Assembly (NCBI RefSeq): GCF_000092205.1
Contig: NC_014216.1
Coordinates: 2,485,742-2,549,741, forward strand
DNA length: 64,000 nt
Reading direction: 5' to 3'
From: Desulfurivibrio alkaliphilus AHT 2
GTDB lineage: Bacteria > Desulfobacterota > Desulfobulbia > Desulfobulbales > Desulfurivibrionaceae
The position numbers and the translations under genes are program-made. Positions 1-8,750 of the stretch are shown here, piece by piece (positions within the stretch are counted from its first letter, which is position 1; each line of letters begins with the position of its first letter). The notes beneath the pieces were generated by a model. That model was not told the DNA's origin. It ran no database searches and saw nothing but the letters and a program-made list of their open reading frames with translations.

Positions 1-1
1 A

Positions 2-613
2 GGTAAAACCCCCATCTTGGTGGCGGTGGATGACCAGCCGGCCGGGTTGCTGGCGGTGGCCGACCCGGTCAAGGAATCTTCGGCGGCGGCCATTGCCGCC
101 ATGCGCAAGCTCGGCCTGACGGTGGTTATGCTCACCGGCGATGCCCGCCACACCGCCGAGGCCATCGCCGCCAAGGTGGGGATCGACCGGGTGATGGCGG
201 AGGTGTTGCCAGAAGACAAGGAGTCGGCGGTCAAAGACCTGCAGCACGAGGGGCGGCTGGTGGCCATGGTGGGCGACGGGATCAACGACGCCCCGGCCCT
301 GGCCCGGGCCGACGTGGGAATCGCCATCGGCACCGGTACCGATGTGGCCATGGAAGCCGGCGATGTTACCCTGATTTCCGGCGATTTGAACGGGGTGCCC
401 ACGGCCATCCGGCTCTCCCGGGCCACCATGCGGATGATCCGGCAGAACCTGTTCTGGGCCTTTTTTTACAACATTGTGCTGATTCCGGTGGCGGCCGGGG
501 TGCTCTACCCCTTCTGGGGCATTATTTTAAACCCCATGCTGGCCGCCGCCGCCATGGCCTTCAGCTCCATCTCGGTGGTGCTGAATACCTTGCGCCTCCG
601 CTGGTTCCACTGA
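2..613 (+). CDS. Heavy-metal (copper-type) P1B ATPase, C-terminal part
   Basis: This is the 3' end of a metal-exporting P-type ATPase; the reading frame is open at the left edge, so about 200 C-terminal residues are visible. The part of the HAD-like phosphorylation domain that is present carries [13 protein letters not shown] and the hinge motif [18 protein letters not shown], both diagnostic for P1B ATPases such as CopA. Two closing transmembrane helices follow, ending in the usual [15 protein letters not shown] tail of copper and silver exporters. The metal-binding CPC motif and N-terminal domains lie outside the window, so Cu/Ag specificity is inferred from the tail sequence only. The stop is followed by a long inverted repeat (616-720). 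Confidence 0.93.
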   Translation, partial: GKTPILVAVDDQPAGLLAVADPVKESSAAAIAAMRKLGLTVVMLTGDARHTAEAIAAKVGIDRVMAEVLPEDKESAVKDLQHEGRLVAMVGDGINDAPALARADVGIAIGTGTDVAMEAGDVTLISGDLNGVPTAIRLSRATMRMIRQNLFWAFFYNIVLIPVAAGVLYPFWGIILNPMLAAAAMAFSSISVVLNTLRLRWFH

Positions 614-615
614 TG

Positions 616-720
616 CGGAAGCCCGGCAGCACCGCATCTTTGGGCGATCGGCCCGGCTTGCGTACCGGGGTACGCGGCGCCGTTCCGCTTGCCCAAACCT
701 GCGGCACTGCCGGGCTTCCG
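616..720. repeat. Long inverted repeat, copy 1 of a four-member family
   Basis: A 14-bp arm CGGAAGCCCGGCAG (616-629) is matched exactly by CTGCCGGGCTTCCG (707-720), with further imperfect pairing inward (TTGGGC with GCCCAA) around a GTAC-rich loop. The 35 bases from about 628 to 662 also occur in the copy after groEL (54,871-54,999). Such a structure may also stop transcription of the ATPase gene. It is REP/BIME-like and has no coding potential that I trust. Confidence 0.8.
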
Positions 721-971
721 CCGGGGCATTGTTTTATGCAATCACGGACTGTTCTTGGGCGAAAAGCAAGCCGCGTGATCCCTGGACGGGGGCCGCGGAA
801 ACCGGTAGCGGCGGGTTTGGCGGCGGCCGGGCACATGGACGTGCAGGAGGCCGCCGCCACCTCGGAGGCGGGCAGGATGCACGCCGAGAATGAGCCGCTA
901 CCGGTTTTCGCGGCCCCCACCCCCTGGCCACAACCAAAGACCTCAAAGGGACGATGTAGAGGGTGCGGAGT
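721..971. other. Intergenic region with a second, unrelated long inverted repeat
   Basis: No credible gene is seen here. A 25-bp arm (788-812, beginning GGGGGCCGCGG) is matched with one mismatch by 894-918 (ending CGCGGCCCCC). The spacer is GC-rich and contains GGCGGCCGGG and CACGTCCATG-type partial palindromes. The arms differ in sequence from the four-member family. The ribosome binding site AGAGGG at 958-963 belongs to the next gene. Confidence 0.6.
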
Positions 972-3695
972 ATGAGCAAACAGTACGATACATTGTCAGA
1001 AATGCTCGATTACTTGGCGGGGTATGGGGAGCAGCAGGCCCTAATCCTGGTGGAGGCCGAAAGCACCCGCTTGTGGTCGTATCAACGTTTGAGCGAGCGG
1101 GTTGATGAAGTGGCCGGGGCGCTGCTGGCCATGGGGCTTGAGCCCGGCGGGCTGGTGGGGCTGCTGGGGGAAAACCGGCCGGAATGGATCATCGCCGCCC
1201 TGGCGGTGTTGCGTGCCGGCGGAGTGCTGCTGCCCCTGGACGCCCAACTGGACGACGACGGCCTGGCCCACGTGGCGGCGGACAGCGGCGCCCGTTATTT
1301 TTTCGTTGGCACCGGCCAGGAGTCGCGCTTTGCTAAAATTAACCAAAACAACTCATCGGCTCCGGCGGAGCTTAAACTGCTACCCTTAAACGACTTGCCC
1401 ACCGGCTCCCCCCCGGCCGCTTTCCCTAAGCGCCGGCCGGAAGACCCCGCCGCCATGTTTTACACCTCCGGCACCACCGGACCGCCTAAAGGGGTGCCTT
1501 TAACCCATGCCAACCTGGCCTTTCAACTCAATACGGTGGCCGCCGCCGGCCTGGTCACCGCCCGCGACCGGGTGCTGCTGCCGCTGCCTCTGCACCATGT
1601 TTATCCCCTGGTGGTGGGGCTGCTCACCCCGCTGGCCCTGGGGCTGCCCCTGATCATGCCCGATGTGCTCACCGGCCCCCGGATTCTGCGGGCGGTGAAG
1701 GCTGGCCGGGCCACCGCCCTGATCGGCGTGCCCCGCCTTTACCAGGCCCTCTACCAGGGGGTTGAAGATAAGGTGGCCGACGGCGGCGCGGCGGCCCGGC
1801 TTTATTTCCGCACCGCCCTGGGCCTTAGTGCCTGGTGCAAGCGTCGGCTGGGGCTGCGGGCGGGTAAAATGCTGCTGGCGCCCCTGCATCGCCGCTTCGG
1901 CTCTTCCCTGCGGCTGCTGGCCTCCGGCGGTTCGGCCCTTGATCCGGAGCTGGCCCGGCGGCTGGAGGCCCTGGGCTGGCAGGTGGCCATCGGCTACGGG
2001 CTGACCGAAACCGCGCCCCTGCTCACCATCAACCCTCCCGTGGGTGGGCGGCCCGGCAGCGTCGGCCGGGCGGTGCCGGGGGTGGAACTGCGGCTGGAAC
2101 CACTGGCGGAAGACTCCTCGGAGAGTTCAGATGCACCGCCCATGGGCGAAGTGCTGGCCCGTGGCCCCAACGTCTTTGCCGGCTATCACAACTTGCCGGA
2201 GCAGACGGCGGCGGCCCTTAAAGAGGGCTGGTTTCGAACCGGCGACCTGGGTTATCTCGATCGGGACGGTTTTCTTTTTCTGGTCGGCCGGGCCTCCAGC
2301 CTGATCGTTACTGCCGGCGGCAAGAATATCCAGCCCGATGCCTTGGAAGATCGGCTGACCACCCATCCCTTCATCCGTGAAGCCGGCGTGCTCAGTCGGG
2401 ATGATCGGCTGGCGGTGCTGCTGGTGCCGGAACTGGCCGCCCTGCGCCGGGCCGGTCAACAGGACGAAGAGGCGGCCCTGCGCCAGGCACTGCTGGAGGT
2501 TTCCCACCGCCTGCCTTCCTACCAGCGCCCCGACGAGTTCGCCCTCAGCCGCGAGGCTCTGCCCCGCACCCGGCTGGGCAAGATCCGTCGCCACCTGTTG
2601 CCGGGACGTTATCAACAGGCCCGAGCGCAACAGCACCATGCCGACAAGACCGGGCCGATGCCGCTTAACGAGATGTCCGATCACGACCGGGCCCTGCTGG
2701 AAAACCGGTCGGCCAGCCGGGTCTGGGAATGGCTGGCCCGGCGTTACCCCAAGGTGCGGCTCAGCCCGGACACTAGCCCGCATTTGGACCTGGGGGTCGA
2801 TTCTTTGGGCTGGCTCAACCTGGCCGCCGAGATCGGCCAGCAGGCCGATGTGCAACTCACCGAGGAGGTCATCGGCCGGGTGGAAACGGTGCGGGACTTG
2901 CTGCACGAGGTGGTGGAATTAAGCGTGCATGGCAACGGCGGCGGCCAGGAGGGGGGGGTGGCCGATCCGCTGGCCGACCCGGAAGCGGTGCTCAAAGAGC
3001 AGAGCCGTCGCTGGCTCAAACCCTTAAACCCCCTGCAGGTGGCCTTGGTGTGGGGATTGTACCAGCTCAACCGGCTGCTTTTTCGGCTCCTGTTCCGGCT
3101 GCGGGTTGAGGGGTTGGAGCACCTGCCCGATGATAAACCTTTTATTCTGGCCCCCAACCATGTCAGTTTCCTGGACTCCTTTGCCATCGGCGCGGCGCTG
3201 CCATTTGCCCGGTTTCGCCAAACCTATTACGCCGGTAACGCCGAGGTGGCTTTCCGCAACGCCTTTTTTCGGCTGGTCTGCCGCCTGGGCCAGGTGGTGC
3301 CCATTGATCCCCGGCGGGCCACCGCCACCAGCCTGGCTTACGGGGCGGTGATTCTGGACCAAGGATGCAACCTGGTCTGGTTTCCGGAAGGGGAGCGTTC
3401 CTGGGAGGGGCGACTGCAGCCCTTCCGGGCCGGCATCGGGATGCTGCTTGACCGCAAGAGGGTTTATGTGGTACCAGCCCATATCGCCGGCGCTTACCAG
3501 GCCTGGCCTCGAGGCCGGAAATTGTTCCGGCCGCACCCCATCAGCATCAAGTTCGGGCCGGCCCTGACGGCCCAACAATTGCTGGCCGGACGGCAGGGGG
3601 GCGGGGAGGCTTCGGCAAACGATCGCTCCGGCATGATCGCCGCCGCCCTGCGGGAACAGGTAGCCGCTTTGGCGCCTGAATCGGACGAATCGTAA
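972..3695 (+). CDS. Fused acyl-CoA/ACP synthetase - carrier protein - PlsC acyltransferase
   Basis: This is a three-domain enzyme of about 907 residues. Residues 1-560 are an AMP-forming acyl ligase with the P-loop-like YTSGTTGPPKGVPLTH, the GYGLTETAP motif and a GWFRTGDLG signature. Residues about 590-670 look like an acyl carrier domain with a phosphopantetheine serine in LGVDSLGW. Residues about 715-905 are a PlsC-type acyltransferase with NHVSFLD (the H-x4-D box) and FPEGERS. The likely role is to activate a fatty acid, hold it on its own carrier domain and transfer it to a lysophospholipid or another acceptor, as in Aas-type lipid repair; the acceptor cannot be told. ATG 972 is preferred over GTG 963 because AGAGGG sits 8 bases upstream. 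The protein is presumably associated with the inner membrane. Confidence 0.88.
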   Translation: MSKQYDTLSEMLDYLAGYGEQQALILVEAESTRLWSYQRLSERVDEVAGALLAMGLEPGGLVGLLGENRPEWIIAALAVLRAGGVLLPLDAQLDDDGLAHVAADSGARYFFVGTGQESRFAKINQNNSSAPAELKLLPLNDLPTGSPPAAFPKRRPEDPAAMFYTSGTTGPPKGVPLTHANLAFQLNTVAAAGLVTARDRVLLPLPLHHVYPLVVGLLTPLALGLPLIMPDVLTGPRILRAVKAGRATALIGVPRLYQALYQGVEDKVADGGAAARLYFRTALGLSAWCKRRLGLRAGKMLLAPLHRRFGSSLRLLASGGSALDPELARRLEALGWQVAIGYGLTETAPLLTINPPVGGRPGSVGRAVPGVELRLEPLAEDSSESSDAPPMGEVLARGPNVFAGYHNLPEQTAAALKEGWFRTGDLGYLDRDGFLFLVGRASSLIVTAGGKNIQPDALEDRLTTHPFIREAGVLSRDDRLAVLLVPELAALRRAGQQDEEAALRQALLEVSHRLPSYQRPDEFALSREALPRTRLGKIRRHLLPGRYQQARAQQHHADKTGPMPLNEMSDHDRALLENRSASRVWEWLARRYPKVRLSPDTSPHLDLGVDSLGWLNLAAEIGQQADVQLTEEVIGRVETVRDLLHEVVELSVHGNGGGQEGGVADPLADPEAVLKEQSRRWLKPLNPLQVALVWGLYQLNRLLFRLLFRLRVEGLEHLPDDKPFILAPNHVSFLDSFAIGAALPFARFRQTYYAGNAEVAFRNAFFRLVCRLGQVVPIDPRRATATSLAYGAVILDQGCNLVWFPEGERSWEGRLQPFRAGIGMLLDRKRVYVVPAHIAGAYQAWPRGRKLFRPHPISIKFGPALTAQQLLAGRQGGGEASANDRSGMIAAALREQVAALAPESDES

Positions 3696-3738
3696 AAAGA
3701 GTGCCCGCAAGCGAGCAGGGGTAGCCGGGAAATTTTTA

Positions 3739-4431
3739 ATGGATGATGTGCACAAATTAAAAAAGTTAAAAAAACGCCGGCCTTCCTACCAGCTACTGTT
3801 GCTGGTGGCCCTGTTGTTGCTGGGATTGCTGGCGCAAAAACTTGATTTGGTGGACTGGCTGGAGGTGCTGGAAGTCAGCCGCCACTACGCCCACCACTGG
3901 TGGTTCCCTCCTTTGCTTATTCTGGCCATGGCGGCTTTTTACGCCCTGGCCCTGCCGGGTTCCTTTTTCATGTGGCTCACCGGCGCCCTTTTCGTGCCGA
4001 TTGTGGCCACGCTGATCATCGTCATCGGCGGGGTCGGCGGCGCGGTGGGGGGATATTTTGTTTCCCGGCGGCTGGCCCGCCGGGAGTGTGCCCGGATCAA
4101 ACATCAGCCGCTGTTCAATTTCATCCGGCGCCATGGTGATTTTGTTGCCCTGTGCGCGGTGCGGACTTTTCCCAGCTTTCCGCACTCGGTGATCAACTAC
4201 GGGGCCGGGGTGCTGGGGTTGCCGCTGGGTTACTTCGTCCTCTCCACCATCATTGGCTTCACTCTCAAGGGGTATCTCTATTCCGCCGCCATCTATCAGC
4301 TTACCACCATGGATGAACCGGGAGAGTTTCTCTCCTGGCAGTTGCTGGCGCCGCTGATCATGCTCTCTCTGTTGTTCATCGCCGCCAAGCTCATCTTCGG
4401 GCGCAAGCCATCGCTGGCCAACGGCCCGTAA
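3739..4431 (+). CDS. TVP38/TMEM64 (VTT/DedA-like) family membrane protein
   Basis: This is a 230-residue polytopic membrane protein. A basic N-terminus (KLKKLKKRRPSYQ) is followed by about five hydrophobic segments. The central segment has the family's conserved glycine-rich part (GSFFMWLTGALF, GGVGGAVGGYFVSRRLARR) and the re-entrant motif F..VRTFPSFPHSVINYGAG. VTT-domain proteins are linked to lipid scrambling or carrier recycling. It lies 43 bases after the acyltransferase fusion on the same strand, so a joint role in membrane lipid homeostasis is a reasonable inference. Its 3' end converges with the deaminase gene, leaving only 14 bases between the two stops. Confidence 0.85.
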   Translation: MDDVHKLKKLKKRRPSYQLLLLVALLLLGLLAQKLDLVDWLEVLEVSRHYAHHWWFPPLLILAMAAFYALALPGSFFMWLTGALFVPIVATLIIVIGGVGGAVGGYFVSRRLARRECARIKHQPLFNFIRRHGDFVALCAVRTFPSFPHSVINYGAGVLGLPLGYFVLSTIIGFTLKGYLYSAAIYQLTTMDEPGEFLSWQLLAPLIMLSLLFIAAKLIFGRKPSLANGP

Positions 4432-4445
4432 GCGTTCAGCCAATA

Positions 4446-4967
4446 TTACTCCTGCTCCAGGGTATAACGGGCCAGCAGGCTGTCCTGCCAGTAGCTGTTG
4501 GTGGGCCGGCGGAAGAAATCCTGGAACAGGGCCAGGCTTTCCCGCCGTCTGATGTGGGGGGTGATCTCTACGGCCGGGGCCATTTCCCGGTAGAGGGGAT
4601 TAAGCTCGGTCAGGGGCAGGGAGGTGCCGCCACCCATGGCGTCTTCATAGGCGTAAACAATGCGCCGCACCCCGTTGAGCAGCAGGGTGGCGTAACACAT
4701 CAGGCAGGGCTCCATGGTGGCATAGAGGGTGAGTCCGCCCCGCTCAATCTCCGGTTGCCGCGCAAGCAAGCCGCGCAGGGCCACGATTTCGGCATGGTCC
4801 AGCTCGGTGGGCGCCGTGCCGCCGCTGTTTTGCCGGTTGCCCTCGGCCACCACCCGGCCGCCGGCGACGATCACCGCCCCCACCGGGAACTCCCCGGCCT
4901 GTAACGCCACCCGGGCCTGCTCCAGGGCCAGCCCCATGAAATAGTGATGCTGCTCGCTTTGGTCCAT
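4446..4967 (-). CDS. Cytidine/deoxycytidylate-family nucleoside deaminase
   Basis: This is a 173-residue zinc deaminase. The catalytic and zinc ligands are visible as DHAEIVALR (HAE) and TMEPCLMCYATLL (PCxxC). The protein resembles the nucleoside/guanine deaminase branch more than TadA, because the usual AHAEI and EPCxMCAGAI spellings differ. The start at 4967 (MDQSEQHH) is chosen because the conserved domain begins there and CGGAG lies upstream. An in-frame extension to 5078 is possible but adds no recognisable domain. The substrate is not determinable from sequence. Confidence 0.85.
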   Translation of the reverse strand: MDQSEQHHYFMGLALEQARVALQAGEFPVGAVIVAGGRVVAEGNRQNSGGTAPTELDHAEIVALRGLLARQPEIERGGLTLYATMEPCLMCYATLLLNGVRRIVYAYEDAMGGGTSLPLTELNPLYREMAPAVEITPHIRRRESLALFQDFFRRPTNSYWQDSLLARYTLEQE

Positions 4968-5090
4968 GGCGGTTGATCTCCGAGTAAATTGTCGCGACAG
5001 TTCAGCGTAATTGCAAGCTGATAGCTTAACCGCATAGCGGTGGCAGAGCAACATTTGATATGGGTCGGTGCCGCCCAAGGCGGCGCCGGC

Positions 5091-5627
5091 CTACCACCAG
5101 AAAACCGGGTAGCGGCGGGAAGCGGGGATGTTGTTGATCAGCAGGGCCACCAGCAGCATGATCAGCGCGCCGCTGGCGATGGGAAAGAGCAGGTACCAGT
5201 AGCCCAGTTGATGAATCTCCTCGCCGCCGATGACCGCGATTAAAGCGGTGGCGCCGCCGGGCGGATGCAGGGTTTTGGTGAGATGCATCAGGGCGATGGC
5301 GGTGGCCACCGCCAAGGCGGCGGCCAGCCAGAGCTGGGGGGCGAAAAACTGCAGGCAGGCCACTCCCACCAGGGCGGAAACCAGATGCCCCCCCAGCAGG
5401 TTGCGCGGCTGGGCCAGAGGACCGGCCGGGGCGCCGTAGATCAGCACCGCCGAGGCCCCGAAAGAACCGACAATCAGCAGCAGGTCGCTGCCCTCCAGCC
5501 ACCGGTAGTGCAGCAGCGCCACCGCCGCAATACCCAGAAAGGCTCCCAGCCACGACCAGAAAATCTCGCCGGCGCTTACCCGGGGCGGGCTTTTTTCACC
5601 GCCCCGCATTTTGGCCCAGTATGACAT
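5091..5627 (-). CDS. HPP family integral membrane protein
   Basis: This is a 178-residue protein with four to five hydrophobic helices and the name-giving motif LHPPGGATAL near residue 120. Members have been linked to nitrite or other anion transport, but the function is generally unproven. A strong ribosome binding site (AAGGAGGAGC) precedes the ATG. It lies 21 bases downstream of the RND pump gene on the same strand and may be the last gene of that operon, together with the deaminase. Confidence 0.85.
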   Translation of the reverse strand: MSYWAKMRGGEKSPPRVSAGEIFWSWLGAFLGIAAVALLHYRWLEGSDLLLIVGSFGASAVLIYGAPAGPLAQPRNLLGGHLVSALVGVACLQFFAPQLWLAAALAVATAIALMHLTKTLHPPGGATALIAVIGGEEIHQLGYWYLLFPIASGALIMLLVALLINNIPASRRYPVFWW

Positions 5628-5648
5628 GGTTGCTCCTCCTTGGCTTAA

Positions 5649-8600
5649 TTAGGATGAAACGGACCGTGGTTGGTCGGAGTGGTGAAAGCGGCTTAAAAGC
5701 AGTTGCATCAGCACCGGTATAACCACCAGGGTCAGCAGGGTCGAGGCTAAAATGCCGCCGATAATCACCGTGGCGATGGGGGAAAAGCGTTCCGAGCCCA
5801 CCGCCAGCTCCAGGGCCAGGGGCAGCATGCCGGCCACGGTGGAGAGCGCGGTCATCATTACCGGCCGGAAGCGGGCCGCCACGGCGGCCGGTACGGCCTG
5901 GTCCAGGGGCATGCCCTGCCGGCGGCGGGCCAGGATGAAGTCCGCCAGGATAATGCTGTTGTTGACCACGATCCCCACCAGCAGCACAATCCCCAGCAGA
6001 GCCGGCATGGAAAGGTATTTACCGGCCAGGGTCAGGGCGGCGGCCACGCCGATGAACTGCAGGGGGATGGCGGTCATGATCACCAGTGGCAGCAGGGATG
6101 AGCGGAACTGGATCATCAGCAGCAGGTAAACGGCCAGGGCGGCGGCGCCCAGGGCCCGCAGCAGCCGCCCCCGGGCCTCGGCCAGGTCCTGCTGCTCGCC
6201 GCCAATGGCCATACTGTAACCCGCCGGCGTTTCAATTTCCGGCAGGCGCCGCTCCAGGTCCGCCACCACCTGGGACAAAGGCCGCCGGCCATCGGTCCAG
6301 GCCCGGACCTCCAGGGTACGGCGGAAGTTTTCCCGCGAGACCAGGCGGGGGCCGTAAACCGGCTCAAAGTTGGCCAGGTCGACCAGGCGGATATTTTCCC
6401 CCGCCGGTCCGGGCAGCACCACGTTTTCCAGATCCTGCTGCTGGCGCCGATCCTCCGGCTGGTAGCGGAGGCTGATGTCCAGGTCTCGCAACCCCCGCTG
6501 CCGGTAGGCCGTTACCCGCTCGCCGTCCATGGCGCGGCGTACGGTGGCGGCGATGGTGCTGCCGTCCAGGCCCAGTTCGGCGGCCCGCTCCCGGTCAATG
6601 ACCACCAGGGTTTCCGGCCGGTCCAGGTCCCAGTTGCGGTAGGGATCGCGCACACCGCCCACGGCCTGTAGCAGGGTTACGGTTTGTGCTGCCAGCTCGG
6701 CCAGGGCCTGCGGCTCCGTGCCGTTGATCTCCACGATGATGGGGGCGGCGGTGGTGGCCCGGGCCGTGCCGCCCTGTTCCTGGAATACCCCCAGGGTAAC
6801 CCCGGGCAGGGCCTGGACCTGCTCGCGCAGGCGCTCCATGATCGCCCACTGGCTCTCGGGCCGGCGATTGCGGGGAACCAGGTCAACGCTGATTTCCGCC
6901 TGGTGACTGTCCATGGCGCCCCGTCCGCCCAGGTAGCGCGCCCCGGTTTCGTAGCCGATCCGGGTGGAAACCGTCTCCACCGCCGCTTCAGCCAGGATTT
7001 TTGCCTCCACCGCGGCCACGATTTGCCGGGTTTCCCCCAGCGGGGTGCCGGGAATAACGTCCAGCAGGACCCGGAAGCTACCCGAATCGAAACGGGGCAT
7101 CATCTCGCTGCCGCCGGCCCGGATCAGGCCCAGACCCGCCAGCAGCAAGACAAAGGCCAGGATAAAGGTAACCGCCGGTCGCCGCCCGGCAACGGTCAGC
7201 AGTTGCAGGTAAAGCTGCCTGGGGGCGGAGAGCAGATGATCGCTCACGGCGGGCTGTTTTTTGCCGCCACCGCCCTGCTGGCCGAAAATGATCACCGCCA
7301 GCAGCGGCACCAGGGTCAGGGCCGCCACCAGGGAGGAGGCCAGGGCAAAGGAGAGGGTCAGGGCCAGGGGGCGGAAGAGTTCGCCGATGAAACCACCCAG
7401 CAGGGTCAGAGGCAGCAGCACCGCCAGGGTGGTCACAGTGCCGCCGATCTTGGCGGCGGTGACCTCGCCGGTGCCCTCGATGGCCGCAGCTTCCGGGGCC
7501 AGACCGGCTTCCCGTTGCCGGTGGATGTTCTCTAAAATCACAATACTGTCGTCCACCAGCAGGCCGATGGCCAGGATGATCGCCGACATGGTGACCATGT
7601 CCAGTTGCAGGCCGGCCAGGCGCATCAGGGCGAAGGTGGCCAGAAAGGTGACGGGAATGGTGGCGGCCACCACCAGGGCCTGGCGGAAGCTGCCGAGAAA
7701 GAGCAGCACCACCAGCATGGTCAGGCCGATGGCGCCGGCGATGGTGGCGGTCATGCTGGTGATTACCACCCGGGTGAAGGCCGAGTCATCCTCGGCCACG
7801 GCGAAAGATACGGCCGGTTCTTCCGCTTGCAACTCCTGCAGCAGGGTGAAAACCCGATCGGCCACCGCCACGGTGTTGGCCTCGCTGCGCTTCAGCACTT
7901 GGACGGCGATGGCCGGCTGGCCGTTATAATGGAAGGCGGCCCGGTCTTCGCCGGGTGTCAGGCGCACCCGGGCCACGTCGCCCAGGAGCAGCAAATTTTC
8001 GTCCTGGCGCTGCAGGACCAGCGCTGCGGCATCGGCGGCATCGCGCAGGGGGGTGTCGAAGCGGACCACCGTCTCCCGGCCGCCTTCCCGGCTGCGGCCG
8101 CCGGCGGCGGTGAGGTTCCAGCCCTGCAGGGCGTTGATCACCTGTTCCTGGCTCAGGCCGTAAGCGGCCATCCGGTCTCGCTGCAACTGTACCTCCAGTT
8201 GCAGGCGGTTGCCGCCGACCACATCCACCGCCGCGACGCCGTCGATCAGGTTCAGCCGGTCCTGCACCCGGTTCTCCGCCAACTGCCGCAGTTGAGGCAG
8301 CGACAACTCCTCGCTGGTCAGGGCCAGGGTGACAATGGGACGCTGGGCCGAGGAGAATTCCTGGATCTGGGGATCGCCCATGGCGGCCGGCAACTGCGGG
8401 CGAATCCGGTTGACGGCGTTCTGCACCTCCATGGCCCCGATGGTGCTGGAGAAGCCGTAGTGGAATTCCACCTCCACCACCGCCAGACCCTCGCGGCTGG
8501 TGGAGCGCAGGGTGCGGACCCCGTCGATGCCGGCAAACTCTTCTTCCATCAGTTTGCTGATGTTTTCCGCCACCTCTTCCGCCGCCATGCCGGGATAAGG

Positions 8601-8750
8601 GGTGATCACCGTAACCATGGGCGGGTCGGTGTCGGGAAAAAGCTGGACGGGCAGTTGCAGGCGGGCATCCAGCCCGAAGATCAGTACCGCTATCAGGGCG
8701 GCCAGCACCGCGTGCCGGTGGCCCAGCAGCCAGCGTGGCAGGGAGTTCAT
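5649..8750 (-). CDS. RND efflux pump, inner-membrane permease (HAE-1/AcrB-like)
   Basis: This 1033-residue protein is the normal length for an RND permease. It has an N-terminal helix, two large periplasmic loops and two sets of transmembrane helices. TM4 carries LLVDDSIVILENIHRQRE, with the twin aspartates of the AcrB proton relay, which points to organic-compound rather than metal export. GGTVTTLAVLLPLTLLGG and a C-terminal LLVGIVVNNSIILADF are typical. It starts inside the stop of the adaptor gene (ATGA overlap at 8747-8750), so the two are translationally coupled. No outer-membrane channel is encoded in this operon; the TolC homologue of the divergent operon is the likely partner (inference). 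Confidence 0.94.
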   Translation of the reverse strand: MNSLPRWLLGHRHAVLAALIAVLIFGLDARLQLPVQLFPDTDPPMVTVITPYPGMAAEEVAENISKLMEEEFAGIDGVRTLRSTSREGLAVVEVEFHYGFSSTIGAMEVQNAVNRIRPQLPAAMGDPQIQEFSSAQRPIVTLALTSEELSLPQLRQLAENRVQDRLNLIDGVAAVDVVGGNRLQLEVQLQRDRMAAYGLSQEQVINALQGWNLTAAGGRSREGGRETVVRFDTPLRDAADAAALVLQRQDENLLLLGDVARVRLTPGEDRAAFHYNGQPAIAVQVLKRSEANTVAVADRVFTLLQELQAEEPAVSFAVAEDDSAFTRVVITSMTATIAGAIGLTMLVVLLFLGSFRQALVVAATIPVTFLATFALMRLAGLQLDMVTMSAIILAIGLLVDDSIVILENIHRQREAGLAPEAAAIEGTGEVTAAKIGGTVTTLAVLLPLTLLGGFIGELFRPLALTLSFALASSLVAALTLVPLLAVIIFGQQGGGGKKQPAVSDHLLSAPRQLYLQLLTVAGRRPAVTFILAFVLLLAGLGLIRAGGSEMMPRFDSGSFRVLLDVIPGTPLGETRQIVAAVEAKILAEAAVETVSTRIGYETGARYLGGRGAMDSHQAEISVDLVPRNRRPESQWAIMERLREQVQALPGVTLGVFQEQGGTARATTAAPIIVEINGTEPQALAELAAQTVTLLQAVGGVRDPYRNWDLDRPETLVVIDRERAAELGLDGSTIAATVRRAMDGERVTAYRQRGLRDLDISLRYQPEDRRQQQDLENVVLPGPAGENIRLVDLANFEPVYGPRLVSRENFRRTLEVRAWTDGRRPLSQVVADLERRLPEIETPAGYSMAIGGEQQDLAEARGRLLRALGAAALAVYLLLMIQFRSSLLPLVIMTAIPLQFIGVAAALTLAGKYLSMPALLGIVLLVGIVVNNSIILADFILARRRQGMPLDQAVPAAVAARFRPVMMTALSTVAGMLPLALELAVGSERFSPIATVIIGGILASTLLTLVVIPVLMQLLLSRFHHSDQPRSVSS

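Noticed and set aside
613-975. Open frames on both strands after the P-type ATPase
   Set aside because: They are built from the inverted-repeat sequence, have biased composition, and resemble no protein family.
5026-5553. A second minus-strand frame over the HPP gene
   Set aside because: It is a frame-shifted shadow. The HPP motif and the strong ribosome binding site belong to the 5091-5627 frame.
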